NCBI GenBank assembly: GCA_033807695.1
Contig: CM066304.1
Span: 1,488,001-1,552,000, forward strand
DNA length: 64,000 nt
Source of the DNA: Daedaleopsis sinensis
Taxonomy: Eukaryota > Basidiomycota > Agaricomycetes > Polyporales > Polyporaceae
Direction: 5' to 3'
Positions 45,013 through 57,866 of the stretch are shown here, one piece after another. The notes beneath the pieces are model-generated. The model had not been told where the DNA came from and searched no databases. It saw nothing but the letters and a program-made list of their open reading frames with translations. The stretch's first letter is position 1; each line of letters begins with the position of its first letter. A program made the position numbers and the translations under genes.

Positions 45013-45968
45013 ATGCATCACACAGCGTGGACGAAGAAGGGTGCTGGGTCTTCCCTGCCATCAGATAGGATTCCGTCTAAGTCACAGGCCCCCCAGTCGA
45101 CGAAGGCGAAAGGGAAGCAGAAGGACGCGAGCCAGCCAAAGAGCAAGGCGGTCCGCGCGTTGGAGAGGCTGCGAGATGACCTGCGCAATGCGTCTGGAAG
45201 GGAGAGAGACTCGAAGGGCGGGTGCTTCTGCCAAGGTCCGTGTGCACGTTCCTATCGAGCATTCACCCACCGACGTCACCCCCATTCTTCGTGCTCTACC
45301 ACGCTCTTGCATCGTGCTCAACAATTGTGCCGCGTACACCGAACTTTAACGGCACATCAACACAATGTCGCCCTGCGTCCGGACTCGGATCCACGACGGA
45401 CGCGCTCGCAGCCCGGATGCATTCACTGTCCACCTACACGCCTGTGTGCCGCTCTTGCGGTCTCATACTCTGCGACCTCAACCTCCCCAATTATGCCTGC
45501 CCACACTGTGGTGAAGCCCTCCTGACACCCTCCGCGCGCGAAAGCCTCGTCCAGACGCTCGAAGCTCGAATCGAGGAGACGCTTGCCCAGGAGGAGGCGG
45601 ACCGGCAGCGCGCCATCCAGGAAGCCCGCGCCGCACAGGGCGCGTTCCCCACCCTCTCTGCCACCGCTTCCCGTGCAAGCACCCCCGGATCGGACGCGCA
45701 GGCGTCGCATCCCGTCAATCAGACGCACAAGGTCCTCTCGCTTGACTCTAAGACCCGTAGAGTCAAGGTGTCCTCCTACACGCCGCCTGCTGTCTCCCGC
45801 ACCGCATCTGCGGAGAAGGTGAAGGTGAAGGAGGCTGAGCCCGAGTACAAGCGCGTACCTGCGCCCCTGGCGGAGGTCGCGCACGCGGCTGGACCCCCGA
45901 ATCCACAGCGGCCATGGGCGAATACTCGCGGCCTTAATGTGACTTACGTGCCGCCTGGCAGAGCGTAG
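45013..45968 (+). CDS. C2HC5 zinc-finger protein, TRIP4/Rqt4-like
   Basis: Homologue of the activating signal cointegrator 1 / Rqt4 subunit, which in other eukaryotes belongs to the ribosome-quality-control trigger complex that splits collided ribosomes. Model: join(45013..45235, 45412..45968), 259 aa. The zinc finger is assembled across the intron: GGCFCQ in exon 1 joins ARMHSLSTYTPVCRSCG and LILCDLNLPNYACPHCG in exon 2, matching the C2HC5 pattern of the family. Upstream is a Lys/Ser-rich linker with ALERLRDDLRN. Downstream is a predicted helix (LEARIEETLAQEEADRQRAI) and a disordered C-terminus ending in LNVTYVPPGRA. The chosen ATG lies in MHHTAWTKKG. The protein is short compared with metazoan TRIP4, and an extra N-terminal exon before 45013 is possible. 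Confidence 0.85.
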
Positions 45969-48194
45969 CAGATGTTCATTGGTGAGAATCACTTGTTGCG
46001 TTCCTACCTGCCGTGAAATCCAAATCCGTCATTCAATGCGAGCGTCATCTTATCAGGCATGCCTCCTCGATCATTTGTATGAATCCTGCGCGGCCGTCAC
46101 AGCTATGCATGCCCTGATTTCCTTGTTGCCATCGGGCACATCGGTGTCGAACGAAGGTCGTCTAGTCGTGGCTCAAGCTCAGTCAAGTCATCAAATCGGC
46201 GACAATTCCATATCTTCCGTTCGGGACCCGTACCCTCGTTTCCACGCCGAGTGCGTTGTATTGTGTATGTGGGCTGGCGCTACCGCCTGTGGTCCGCAGA
46301 CTTATGCCGACATCGGGGTGAGTGCGGCGCGATAGAAGCTTTCATCAGCACCGACGGCATCGCGGGAGGCATCTGGTGCGCTTCCCGTTCGGAAAACCCT
46401 AAGTATCCTCAGTATTTTGACGCGCTCACACGCGGCCTCTCTAGCGAGCGACGGGGTGGTTGTTCACCGTCGGGCATCATGCGCGTTCTATGCGGCACAG
46501 AAAATCCAAATGCGTGATATCCATCTCACATTGGCCGCTGTCTGCTTGCCTGGTCCGTCGAGGATTGAGTTATCAATCAAAATACGTGCCCCCGATGCAA
46601 AACGGCCTTGCTCCGAGTCGGTGCTCAACGTCTTCCTGAAATCAGGTACCCTCAGCTGAGCCATCATCGCAGAGTGAGAGTTAAGGTTGTGACGAGCAGC
46701 TACGACGTGGTAGGTTCGGCACTGTTCCAGAGATAGCGTGAACCCATTTGATTTGCGGCGTCAGGACGAAATAATGCTCTCGCGATCTAACAGCGTTGCC
46801 CAAACTTCCGACATGCATAGCTTCAATAATACAGGCGGTACGGTGTAGTTTGAACGGTGACGCGGTATAGTTTGAAGTTGAGATGTTCACATATCGACGG
46901 CGTGGGCTGAGCTATATGTCATAGGGCGAAGCATAAATCAGTATATAGAATTGGAGATACGGGACCACTCCGCAATTCCAACGACGCTCAGGAGCAAGCA
47001 TATGTAGGTATGAATATATCGCCACAAATATTCTGATGTAGATGTACAAGTAGTTGATACACAGGTAACCGTAGTCGTACTGATAGATAGCAATATGTAT
47101 GGGACCTTGATAGCATTGTAACAGAGCCTCGGAGAAGCAGCAACGGAGAGATAGATCAAGCGAGTGATAGATATGTCTGAGAAAACCAAAACAACAAAAT
47201 AGTCCAGTCCAAGGGAATAAATATCGGTGTAAGTCGGGTACAACCAAACTCAGTCTGCGGGGAGAGAGACATAATCCACCGACAGTTGCGGCAGAAGTTA
47301 GTGAGATCTGTCATAGACACAGGACGAACCCTCGAGTCAGCCTGACCACTGGGATGTCGCCGGATGGTCCACGCGATTCCGCAGGTAGCAGGAGAGGGCA
47401 CATCCGTCCGTTGCGACTGACAGCAGGTCACGACGGCCAGCGTGCCTCCTGCGCATGCTTGTTGGATGTGCGGTACGCCACACATGCTGTCAAAGGTCCG
47501 CGCTGGCCTTTACGTCCGTTCGCTCTGCCCCTATGGTAGATTCTCCCCTCATCTTGCGAAGTCACCGCCCGTCGCTGTGGCAGACAGAAGCCGAACCGCG
47601 GTCCACGTTCCATCGACCGTGACCTGTGCAGCCCGCGATTCCGAGGCCGACCGCGTCTTTATCTCCGACGGCCAGGGAAGCTTGCGAATACCCGCGGTGT
47701 GGGTGTGGTCGTCGGACGACAGGTGAAGGTCTGCGATACGATACGACCATCAGCACCGTGTCGCGAAGATGAGGAAAGGACATGTCGTCCTTCATCCAGA
47801 GTCACGCAGCCGCCGCCGCCGGGGTTAGAGACCCGCAAGCCCCACCGAATCACGATAATGAACACAACACGCACCATATCTGGCAGGCGCACCGCTCCGA
47901 AGCCGCTCGTGACCCCGAGCGGGGCCTGTTGATGAAATCACTGTAGACGTGATACCTGTGTATGTAGTTGGTGGATTGCGTTTGATATCGGAGATCCCGG
48001 ACATGCGAGGTGTTGGCACGATGATGCAGCCGGCGAGGACGGCGGAGGCCCGGGACGCACCGCATCACGGGCTCGCTACGGGCGCCTTGACGTCGTGCTC
48101 GTCCGCCGTTGCTAGCTTCTCGTTCAACGTCCAGGCCTCAGGGATGGGCGATAAAATTCAACCACACGCCTGTAGACCGCTGGCGGCCCAACCA
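45969..48194. other. Intergenic region, no gene seen
   Basis: Between a plus-strand and a minus-strand gene 3' end. No exon with family motifs, and no short CaaX-terminated frame was found by eye. The part around 46.9-47.2 kb is AT-rich with ATA-type repeats. Confidence 0.45.
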
Positions 48195-50820
48195 TCATGC
48201 ATCAGAGTTAGAACTTGCAGTCCTAGCCCCCGTGTCGTGGACGGGCGCTGGTGGGGTCGTCTGTGCCCGCCCCGTCGTCGTCTTGCGCAGCTCGTCGAGG
48301 GCGGCGTTCTTCTCCTCGAGCTCCCGGGTCTTCTCTTCCAGCTCACGCTTCTTCTCTTCGAACTCGCGCTCGATGGCATTGACACGGGCCTGCGACATGC
48401 TCTCCACCCGGGCAAGGAGGTCCGCAGGCACGGGGAGGGGCTCGACGTACACTGCCGACGGGGGATAGGCCAGATGCGCCGGCGGCGGCAACAAAGGTGG
48501 AGACGGGGGCGAGAATGCGATCAGCGGTGCGTCGGCGTCTTTGTCGTCGGAGGAGTCGGGTAGAGGCATATCTGCGGGGTCGGCGAAGTTCCACTGTTGA
48601 GATGGAGGCAAGGAGGGAATGAATAGGTCGTCGGGGGCGAGCGACAAAATGGTCCCGTGCAATGGCGTTGCCATCTCCATCGACTGCTCTGAAAGCCCGT
48701 CCTCATCACAAGGCTCAGGAAGTTCGGGAGCGGCACGCCATAATTCTAACCCAGGTCCCTGGCTTGGCCCTGCACGGCCCTCTTCATGCTCATGCTCGCC
48801 CGTCTCTCCGCCGTTGGCGTCCATAGCCTGCAATATCAACGGTGCTGAGACACGGGGAGCCGAGGGTATAGGTGTGACTGTACGATAGAATGGCACTTTC
48901 AGATCGCCGGACGTGTATCCGGCCGCCTCGTGAGCGGGCGCAACAGCGCGAGCGGAATCAGACAGTGCCTGTCGGAGCGCGTCGATTTCGGCCTGTAGCG
49001 CTTGTTCGTGCTGCGCCCGCTCGCGGGTGACGTCTTCAAGCTGTTGGCGGAGCGCGCGCGCCTCCCTTGTAGGTCATGAGCAGTCTGCTAGAGCGGGAAT
49101 AGCGCGAGCAGAACGTACCTCGCATATTCCTCTTCGTGCCGAGCCTGCTTGCCCAACTCCAGGTCGTTCTTGGGTGTTTCAGGCGCAGGAGCTAGCTCAG
49201 GTGGGCCGGGGGCCGAAGGTCCCTAGCACGCAACTCAGGAAAATCGCACTTTGCTTATGTTCTGATATTTTTTCACGCACCTGCGCGTTCGCAAGCATTT
49301 TCTTGAGCGCGTCGCGCTCTGCGCTAAAGGCTGAGATCTCTACCGAAAGAAGATCAATTTGTTGTTTCAATTCACCGAGGCCAAGGTCTGTCTCGATAGG
49401 TGTCCTTTCCTCCGTCATTGGGACGGGGTAGAGCCGTCGCAGTGCTTGTGAGTCTCGTTGGAGTGTTTGATGTTTAGGCTCCGCTGGAGGCGGAAGGGCG
49501 AAATGAGATAGCGAAGAGGTCAGATTTGTAGGGAGGATATGTGGATCTCTTGGATTCTGTGCTTGACGGTCGGAGGTTCTTGAAGCAAAAGCGGGTCCCT
49601 CCGTTGGATTCTGTACCGACCCAACGTACTTCGGTGTAGCAGCAGTAGGCGAATATATATGCTCTCTTTGTGATGCTCGAGTGCACTGAACCTGAAGACC
49701 ACTACATTAGCAAGTGGTGGACGTATGAAAAGATACGGCTACATGCCTGTCGCTGAAGTGATTCAACCTCGCGTTCGAGCATGCGTTGTCGCGTAAGGGT
49801 CTGTGAGAGAAGTGCTCTATCTCGGGATTCCGTCTCGATCCCTCGCTGGGTCCCTGAAAGCCTGTCGTTTGTGTGTCTTCGACCATGGTAGCAGCTTTCA
49901 GCGGTGTTAGATGTCAATGGGTTGAAGACAGAAGACGCGAGCATCGTGCGATGAGCTGTGTGCGTTGTGCAAGCTTCGAGCTCCGCATCTCTGCGCGCGA
50001 CCATGGCTTTCAACCTGAAAATCTCCGCATCACTGTCTTCCTTCGTACGAGCATGAGCGAGACGTTCATCTTCTAGCTGCTTCTGAACAGCTACCAACAG
50101 GGCAATGTGTAAGACATTACTCTCTGCCTCCACTTTCTGGTCGGTCTGAGACGTGCCCGCAAGAGGCTCTAACGGATGGTGAGATGATCGGACGAGGCCA
50201 ATTAAAACGAGGTATAGGGCTGACAATTGGACAAAAAACCAACCGAGGGGATGGACGAGGCTCATGCGAGAATATGGCCACGCCGAATAATCGTTGCATT
50301 TCTCGACTATGAAACAAGGAAAGAGGGATCAATGAGTACTAATCACACGCGGGTGACCACATCCGAGGAGTTCCTCTCGGTGACATGCAAGTTCAAGGGA
50401 GTGGTTCTGGACGAGAACTTGCATATCACCGACCCTCAAAGACATGGGAAACATACCTTTGTCGACCAGGATAGAAACCACCTCGCGCATCTCATCCCTC
50501 TCAGCCTCTGCTCGCTTGACCTCATCCAAGCAGCGATCGAGTTTCTCGCTTAACCTCTCCTTCACGCGCTTCTCTGTCTTCAGTTCCCTATGGTAGGTGG
50601 TGCGTAACGCGTCCAACTCGTCCAGCGTTGCCAGGAGACGTGTCTTCATTTGGGAGAGCCTCATAGTCGAAAGCTCTAGTTCCTTCCTGAGCTGCGTCAC
50701 CTGCGGCTAAGTTAGCCGGTGTGAAGGGCGTTGAGTGGTTAGATGGATGATCATACATACTTCGGCATCTCGTCCGGATGGCGGGCCTTGACTCAGATCA
50801 CTTTTGATACCGGGACCCAT
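48195..50820 (-). CDS. Long coiled-coil protein, unknown function
   Basis: Multi-exon gene on the minus strand. Exon 1 (50761..50820) encodes MGPGIKSDLSQGPPSGRDAE. Exon 2 (50457..50700) is a heptad-rich helix (TQLRKELELSTMRLSQMKTR, then VKERLSEKLDRCLDEVKRAE). Further coiled-coil exons follow: around 50,290 (CNDYSAWPYSRMSLVHP), at 49.75-50.2 kb (QKQLEDERLAHARTKEDSDA and RQRMLEREVESLQRQ), and at 49.27-49.69 kb (GLGELKQQIDLLSVEIS and FSAERDALKKMLANAQ). The last exon is 48195..49065, with ALRQQLEDVTRERAQHEQAL, a Pro/Ser-rich middle and a final coiled coil (REFEEKKRELEEKTRELEEK has the same pattern). There is no enzymatic domain, signal peptide or membrane span. It could be a cytoskeletal or scaffold protein. 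The middle junctions near 49.7 and 50.2 kb are not settled. Confidence 0.75.
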
Positions 50821-51443
50821 GGAAGATTACAAGAAACTGTATAGCGATCTGATAGCGATATAGCGATAATTTATGTGCAACCGTTCACAAGCAGAGACCC
50901 AGATAGAAAGCAGTTAGTAAAGTAGTTGAGGAGACCAGAGCACGGAAAACCAAGAGAAGAGGCCGGGAGCGTGACAGTCGTGGTGAATAAGTAAGTACTT
51001 GTCGAACAATAAGACTTGCTGGCGTCTACGATGTCTCCTAACCGGGCGCCTCATATCATTTTGTGTTCAAGCGCTCGTGACGCTGTGACATCCGAGACTC
51101 CGGGGTTTGCCCCGAACTACCGTGACATACTTACTTCAAGTTGTGCCGTCAATCAACAACATTCCAGTGACTTGTCCTGCCCATTTGGTCACACGGGGGA
51201 GAAGCCTGCAATGCACCCTGGGGTACTGACGGGGAAGTTGATGTATTACTATTGCAGCGGTACAAGCCGCTCCACACATTCCCAGATATCTTGAAGGAAT
51301 TCGACCTTCTAGCAGCGAGGCAGGAATATAAACAAGCCCGAGTAAGATACCGCCGTGTCCGTACAATCTCAGTACCACTGCAGTCTGCGTCTCTGACACC
51401 CAAGAATCCGTCCTCGGCAGCGCAGCGCTTCTGCTCATTTGCG
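50821..51443. other. Intergenic region upstream of the coiled-coil gene
   Basis: About 620 bp between two minus-strand genes. It contains a repeated GATAGCGATA pattern at about 50,845-50,870 just upstream of the coiled-coil gene start. No coding signal seen. Confidence 0.5.
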
Positions 51444-53881
51444 TCAGTCTTCATGCTCGAGCACCTCCTTCGCGCGCGCAACATAGACCTCGAGCCGCCG
51501 CTCAAAGCCCTCGCATATCCGCCGCGCGACACCCTCCGAGTCGGGGACGAGGTCCGCCGACACGCCGATGGATATCCCGCCGGCGTATGACATGATGCCG
51601 ATCCCGATCGTGCCTGCGCCAGCCTGGGGCGGGATCGCCGTCCACTTCGCGACGTCGACGTCGTGCATCGTGATCGCTTTCTGCGGGCCAGGGATGCTGC
51701 ATCACGGAAACAGAAACTGTCAGCCGTGCCGCCCGACGTCACCGCGAACGGGAGTTCGTACTTAGTGAAGATGGCAGTGACTGTACGGGCCTATTAAGGG
51801 TTTGCGTGTATCGACGAGGCTGGTTGGGACTCACAGGACTGCAGAGACGCGTCGACGATCGGCTTGATCAAGACGCGCTTCATGATGTTCATTAGTAAAT
51901 TGCCGTCCATTGACTTCGGAAACCATGACAAAGGGAACACGATAGGAGCGTGGCCGGTGAGTTGCATCAAGCGGAAGCAGATTTTCGGCCACCCGCTGTG
52001 CTTGAAGAGTGACAGCTCGTAGCGGCAGTCGTGGATGTGTTTGTGGATTTCGCGTACGGATACGTCGTCGGTGAGGGTATGCGACGGGTTCAGGTACACA
52101 TTTGATGCAGTAGACAGATTCCGCATCGACCAATCTCCTGGCTGTCGGAGGCTGATCGGACTGCAAGAAGCGTCAACACGTCAGAATATTGAAGCATGAC
52201 ATGAGGAGCGCACATGAAGAATCCCATAGGTGTCGGGAGGGCCCTGTTCAGAGTGCGCCGGATTTTCCCCCACGAAGTCTTGGGTTCAGGTTTCGACGCT
52301 AGGATGGCGCCGAGCACGTCTGCCATTACGGCGCAAACGACATCGTTGAGGGTGACGTGTCCAACCTTACTCCTCACATTTCGCCGCTTGTCTTTGGGAA
52401 CGCCGGTAACAGCATAGCCTGGCCGAGGCCCAGAAAACGCTTGCTGGCACACCTTGATGTCCTGCATACTGAATGTCTTCGAGCGGGAGTATTCCCGATG
52501 GGGTGTGCGTTTTCCGGGTTGGTCTTCCGATACCATCTCTACTCGCCAGAACGTGAACAAGAACACGGCGAGCATGCGCAGTGCCTGGTACGTGCTCCAA
52601 AACAGGGAGACAGTAGTCTGTGCCAAGTATACAAACCAGAAGAGGAGACCGAGGAAGAGATGGAGGAGCGGAGCGACGGGATGTTCGCCAGCGTATGGAT
52701 CGAGCGGCTTGAGCATTTTGTTGTATTCTGACGGAAGGAGAAGTCCGCGCTTGGCCTTGCTGAGCTTGTCCGCGGCACCGTTCATCATACGAGCGAGGTC
52801 GTCGAAATAGGACGTCAAGTACAACTGGCTGATAACAAATCCTGGCGATTCCCAGGTCACTCGCAAGTCAACAATTCGTGCGTGCTGTGCGACTAACCTT
52901 GCCCATCGGACAGAGTGTGATGTCTGCAAGGGCGTACAGATTGAGTCGCGGTTTCGCAAGTGTACACTGATGGAGATTGTACCCTTTGGCGATGACGGCA
53001 CATACACCTTCGTCATCTTTGTAGTTTTCGACAATGAGTGTCTCCCATAGTGGTCTGGAGAGGTCCCATTCTTCAGCGATGAATTCGCCAACCTATGAGA
53101 CGTGGCGCATTAATGTCTTCTCTCTCGCACGGTCATGAACGGCGTTCGCAGCGGCTTACCAGAGCATCGAGTTCCCGCTTACCAGCAGGCTCGGGTAGCC
53201 TACGAACATGGATATGACTCAGCACGTTGAATTCGGGGTCATCCACGAAGACTGGACCCCGGAATAGTCGACCGACAGACTGCAGCCTCTGCCGTATCCT
53301 GGGGAACTTCTCGGCTTGTCGTGTCGATTGCTGGAGAATTGTGCGTCAGCTTGCAGCACAATCACGTTACGTTCCATATAGCCGACCTCTGCCATCATCT
53401 CTACTGTGATATGGTCACGCATTATGAAGACCGAGGTACACGCCTGGATGGGAGCAATATGAGTGAGTGCCTACGTCATCGTCCGCGCACCGAAAGACAT
53501 CGAACTTACCGGGTTGAAATCCGTGATATCTGAGAGTAACAGCCAGAAGTTGTCAACACCGCCAATGGTTTGGCGACGTTCAGCTGCTTCTCGGGAGATG
53601 AAGTGTGCGACGCGCTCGGCCGCCTCGCCAAACGAGCCGACATGGTTCAGCTTGCGTTCGACATCTTCTGGGGCGGGGGGCAAATTGTTGTCCTCGCCGT
53701 AGTAGTATGACGCAGGGGTGTCCGGCGAGGATACATGGCCATTCACAGAGATGTGGCGCTTATGCATGAAGAAGAAGGGAGTCGAGATGTTCGAAGTTGG
53801 AGCTCTCGGAGAGTTGAGTAGGTCCGTATAAGTCGACGTTGGCGCCTGTTGCACAGCGTCCGCGGAGTCCGGATGCAGCAT
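51444..53881 (-). CDS. WS/DGAT family acyltransferase
   Basis: Wax ester synthase / diacylglycerol O-acyltransferase family protein, expected to transfer an acyl group from acyl-CoA to an alcohol or diacylglycerol at a membrane. The start at 53881 opens a 372-nt exon (53510..53881). The N-terminal domain has GVDNFWLLLSDITDFNP, then VFVDDPEFNVLSHIHVR and WDLSRPLWETLIVENY. The catalytic HHxxxDG motif appears as HHTLSDGQG at 52902-52922, but only after removing two introns around it; unspliced frames hide it. A hydrophobic block at about 52,600-52,700 (LLHLFLGLLFWFVYLAQ) gives one or two membrane segments. Later come TLNDVVCAVMADVLGAIL, PIVFPLSWFPKSM and the C-terminal IMSYAGGISIGVSADLVPD, ending VLEHED. 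Internal exon borders beyond those named are approximate. It is alone, with no lipid-pathway cluster around it. Confidence 0.88.
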
Positions 53882-56204
53882 GTGATTTCATTCGTAGACG
53901 CGCATCACGTCACATCTGACGACTCGATACTTAGCAACTTACGCCCTGGGCTTGGACGTCTGGACTCTGGACCACTGAATATATACTATTAATCATTCAA
54001 AAGGCAACCTCATAGTCGGACAACGTTAACGTTGTCGACAGCTCTCTCATGCCCTCCCACCCTCTTCCTTATGTCCCGCACGCCCTCGTACTCTCCCTAG
54101 TACCGCGATCCCCGTCTCACGACTGACTGTTATTCGAATGGAATAGAACACACTGACGTTCAAATTTTCGGCGAACTTAGAGAACATCACTCAAGGTTGA
54201 GAAGGTAGTTTTCGACACTTTCCGTCATCTTATGGGATCTAATCGAGGGTCGGGGAGCTAGAGTCATCAATGTCCGTCGAATATCATTGAATTATTCACT
54301 TGATTGAAATTTGAAGCACCGTTCACACTCCCGGCGAGCGGCATGGGTATCAGCCAGGGACGGTTGTCGTAGTCGAGGAGGAAATTGAACATACTTCGGA
54401 TGCGAGCGGGAGTGGCTGTAGTGAGTCATGCAGGTAAGTGGTATGCTTAAGCTCGACACGCCTAGTATTTGCGCCACTGATGCTACTTTGTTAAAAGGTG
54501 GCAGATTGTGAGTCACGAATGCCCCGGGGCCACTCTGGCAAGGCTAGCCTGTGCGGAGCTGAGTGAGTAGTTCGAGTCTGACTACGATGTATACCTATGT
54601 TGATTTTCCCCCACTATTCCACTTTTTTGTGTCACTCACTTGGAAGGCGGCGAAGCTGCCAGTGGCACGATGGATTTATAGTAGGTGAAGAGGGTGAGAA
54701 GGTTTCCCAACAAATTTAAATATCAGATGCCACACTTCGAGTTCCGGCCACGTCGACCATCTCTTATTATTCGTCTCAATCCCTCTCTCTTGCACCTGAG
54801 CGAGCGTAGCAGTCCCCGCGGCGGCGACGGCAAGCGCTTCGGGCTTCAAGGGTGAGTACACTCCTGCTACACGCCTCGCCGTGGTTCTAATACCTCCTCG
54901 TCTCCAAACTGTCTTCAGCAACATCTCCAGACTCGGTCGCCATCGTGCGTCACTTGCCCGGAAACCATAAATCGTTCTCCACCTTGTCTACGACCTCTCA
55001 TGCGGGGGCTGCCCTGGGCTGCCGGTCATCGGTGAACAATATTGCTTTTATATTAGCCGTGGATGCGATGACTAGGTATGACATGCCTCCCGCATCTTGC
55101 CCTCGATCTCCCTCTCCGCACTCATTCTCAACCAGGCGCCGCCGCCAACGGACGCTCTCGCAGCTTATTATTTTGGTGCGCAGCACGACCATCCCCTCAC
55201 AGTCCGGGTCTCAAGCTACATGTTAACTTTAACTTTCCTCTGGACACACTTTTACCGCAGTGCGCGATGCACATCGGTCCACTTTATCTCAAATGGCTGT
55301 CCTTCCAGCACTTCGGGTGGCTGCTACAGGCACCGCTTGCTTTTCCGACACTCGCACCAGTACCCACCCTCGCCGAATTGCGACTTGTGGAGCGAAAACA
55401 GGGTCGACTAAACTACGAAGAAACTCGGGGGTATGGGCGCCTGGGACAATGAACATCAACGGTCAGCTGAGTCCCGTCCTATGGCGACCATGTCGCGACC
55501 CGCCTGGACGGTACACCGCTGACCGCGATTCACAGGCTCGCAACTGAACGATGAAAGCGTGTATATATCCCTGCTAGCGCATTCCAGGATGCGGCAGGTT
55601 CACTGATGCAAAGCCTGACATGATGCGGCGAACGCAGGAATTATTTCGGTCTGCACGTCAAGCAGATGTGCCCAATGGTCGAGCGAGGGAATCGCATATA
55701 CATTCTCTTGGCTGAACCACCGCAATTGCAGAGAACGATGCGCACGCCAGTAGTTGGGACTCGATATTCGAGTTCGAGCTATTTAACAACATATGCAATT
55801 CGGGATCGGGATCAGAAGGCACGTTCGCGTGAACACGGGCCGCTCTTAACTAATAGACGTTCTTCCTAAGCCAGATTCGCCGATGGCAGCATGACCCACC
55901 TTAGGTGGGCAACGACATTGTCCATCGCAAGCTTCGCGGTTTCTGACGCATGTCGGCAGAGCTAGAGCAAGTTTTCGCACGTCGGCCTGTACAGAGAAAG
56001 AGCTGGTTGTACTCTACTTCCGACAAGAATCCAAGATAGGATTCAAGGTTGGGCTCGGTGATAGTCCGGCTTCGCGGCTCGCATATGTATTCCGCGCACG
56101 CGGCGCATACCGGTGGCTACACTCAATTGCGTCTCAATCCGCGCAATATTCTGAACTCAGGCTCCGACACCTATCGTCCCTGTACACCTCAGCAGAGTAC
56201 CGAT
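53882..56204. other. Intergenic region, no clear gene
   Basis: A divergent-promoter region of 2.3 kb. A minus-strand open frame at 54676-54924 (82 codons, starting MLLKTVWRRGG) has a mitochondrial-presequence-like start but no family and no support, so it is not called. The rest has short frames only. Confidence 0.4.
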
Positions 56205-57866
56205 ATGATCGACAAGACAAACGCAGAGCCCAGGTAAAAGATCACGATCACAACATATCGACAACGTCTTGCTGACAAGATCTCCACTGTACCTAGGGAT
56301 ATACCATGCCTGCCGGAGTACTTGAGTTTTAACCTCAATGTCTATGTTTTCCGGGTCATCATGTCCTTCTGCAGCGGTGCCGACCTCCTGCAGCTCAGTC
56401 TTACCTCACACCTAGTACGAGGCGAGGCAATAATGGAGATTGTCTCGCGCCCGCTAGTCCTCCGGGGAAGCCATCAAGCGAGGTCCTTCTCTAGCTTCAT
56501 GCTCGCGGTCGACAACCCGGACACACTCTTCTCACTCTTCCAGAGCCTCACCCTCGAGGACATGGCGCGGGAGATGTCCGATGCGGATCGCATGATCCTG
56601 GAGATGTTGGGACGCGCTACGCAACTTCGTGAGCTCACGCTGTATAATTGCGACGCGTTCCTCCTCGACCCCCTCTTCGTGCACGCAATCGGCACTCAGC
56701 GGCATCTCCGTTTCTTGCGCATCTACGTCAGAGACCTCGGGTCCTGCAGCGGGATCTTCGATGCGGTCCGCGGTCTCGGGTCGTCGCTCAAGATCCTGGA
56801 AGTGGTCTACATCACCTACAAGCACAAGGCTCTCCTTGAGCACGATGCCTTCTTCCACTCCCTAGCTCTGATCCATCCTCAGATCGAGCACCTCACGACC
56901 CCTTGCTGGAATCTGACCGCTCCACAGTGGCATTCCTTCCCCCACGTCCGCGTCCTCGACCTCACGGTGGTATTGTTCGACATCCACGCGCTCCTGCCGG
57001 ACCTGGTCGCCGCCTTCCCCCGCCTCGAGCAGCTCACTCTCCTCGTGTTCGGGTACGGGTCCGACGCGACGCTCGACTCACCTCTCACCGCGTTCATGCG
57101 AGACGTCGCGCTCGATCACCAAGCGGAGGGCAAAGGCTGGTCGCGTCTCGCCCTGCTCGGCGGACCCATCACGACCCTGTACACCCTCGCAATCTCGTGC
57201 CCCGTCTCGTCCCTGTGCATCACGGCCTACGAGCGGCGCTACCACGCCGCCTTCGTCGACATCGTCTCGCGCACCCGCCCAGGGCGAGTGGAGCTGCATA
57301 TCTTGTATGCGCCCGAGGATTCCGAGATCGGCGACGCCGCGGCGCAGGAGGACGACCCCGCGTACCGGGCTGTCAGCCATCTGTTGGTGTACTTCGTCAT
57401 CAACGCCAGCTCTGTCCCGACGCCCTCCACGAGCGACGTCTTGGTGAGTCGTGCCCGTGCTGAAGCGCACCCTTGAACACCTCTGACTCGCCGCCGCCGC
57501 ATGTAGCGGACGCTCGCGCCCTTCCTCGCGAACTCCCAGGCGCAGTATCTCCACCTCGTCATCAAATTCGTCTTGTATGGGCATGGCGGGGACCCCATTG
57601 TGGGGCAGCACTCTGGGGTCGACGCAGCGATGGCTGTGATAGACGTTGCGGCTGTGGTCGCTGGTTTGGCTGCCAGCGGAACGCATTTGCGGAACATTGT
57701 CCTCGACCGCGTGCTTGCGACCCGCGCGGGCGATCGGAGCGTCTGGGAAATGGTGAAAACAGACGGACAGCAGACGTCAAAAAGGCTCGGTCCAGAGATG
57801 AGCAGGCAGGTAATTGCACGGGAAGAGCCAACGAGGCCCGGATATGGACCTTCTACCTATTTTTAA
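56205..57866 (+). CDS. F-box-like / leucine-rich protein
   Basis: Model: join(56205..56233, 56297..57443, 57507..57866), 511 aa, in frame at both junctions. The 29-nt first exon supplies MIDKTNAEPR; the second begins DIPCLPEYLSFNLNVYVFRV. Residues of about 12-50 (LPEYLSFNLNVYVFRVIMSF and LLQLSLTSHLV) fit an F-box-like helix set. The remainder is an irregular leucine-rich array (LRELTLYNCDAFLLDPLF, HLRFLRIYVRDLG, FPRLEQLTLLVFG), as in the very large mushroom family of F-box/LRR proteins. Such proteins usually recruit substrates to SCF ubiquitin ligases through Skp1; the substrate is unknown. The F-box is weak and might not bind Skp1. Confidence 0.82.

Noticed and set aside
46336..46360. Minus-strand frame ending Cys-Arg-Arg-Cys-stop near the STE3 gene
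   Set aside because: The two residues after Cys are not aliphatic, so it is not a CaaX prenylation signal of a pheromone precursor.
54676..54924. 82-codon minus-strand frame with a basic, presequence-like start
   Set aside because: Too short and without any recognisable family; kept only as a note in the intergenic entry.
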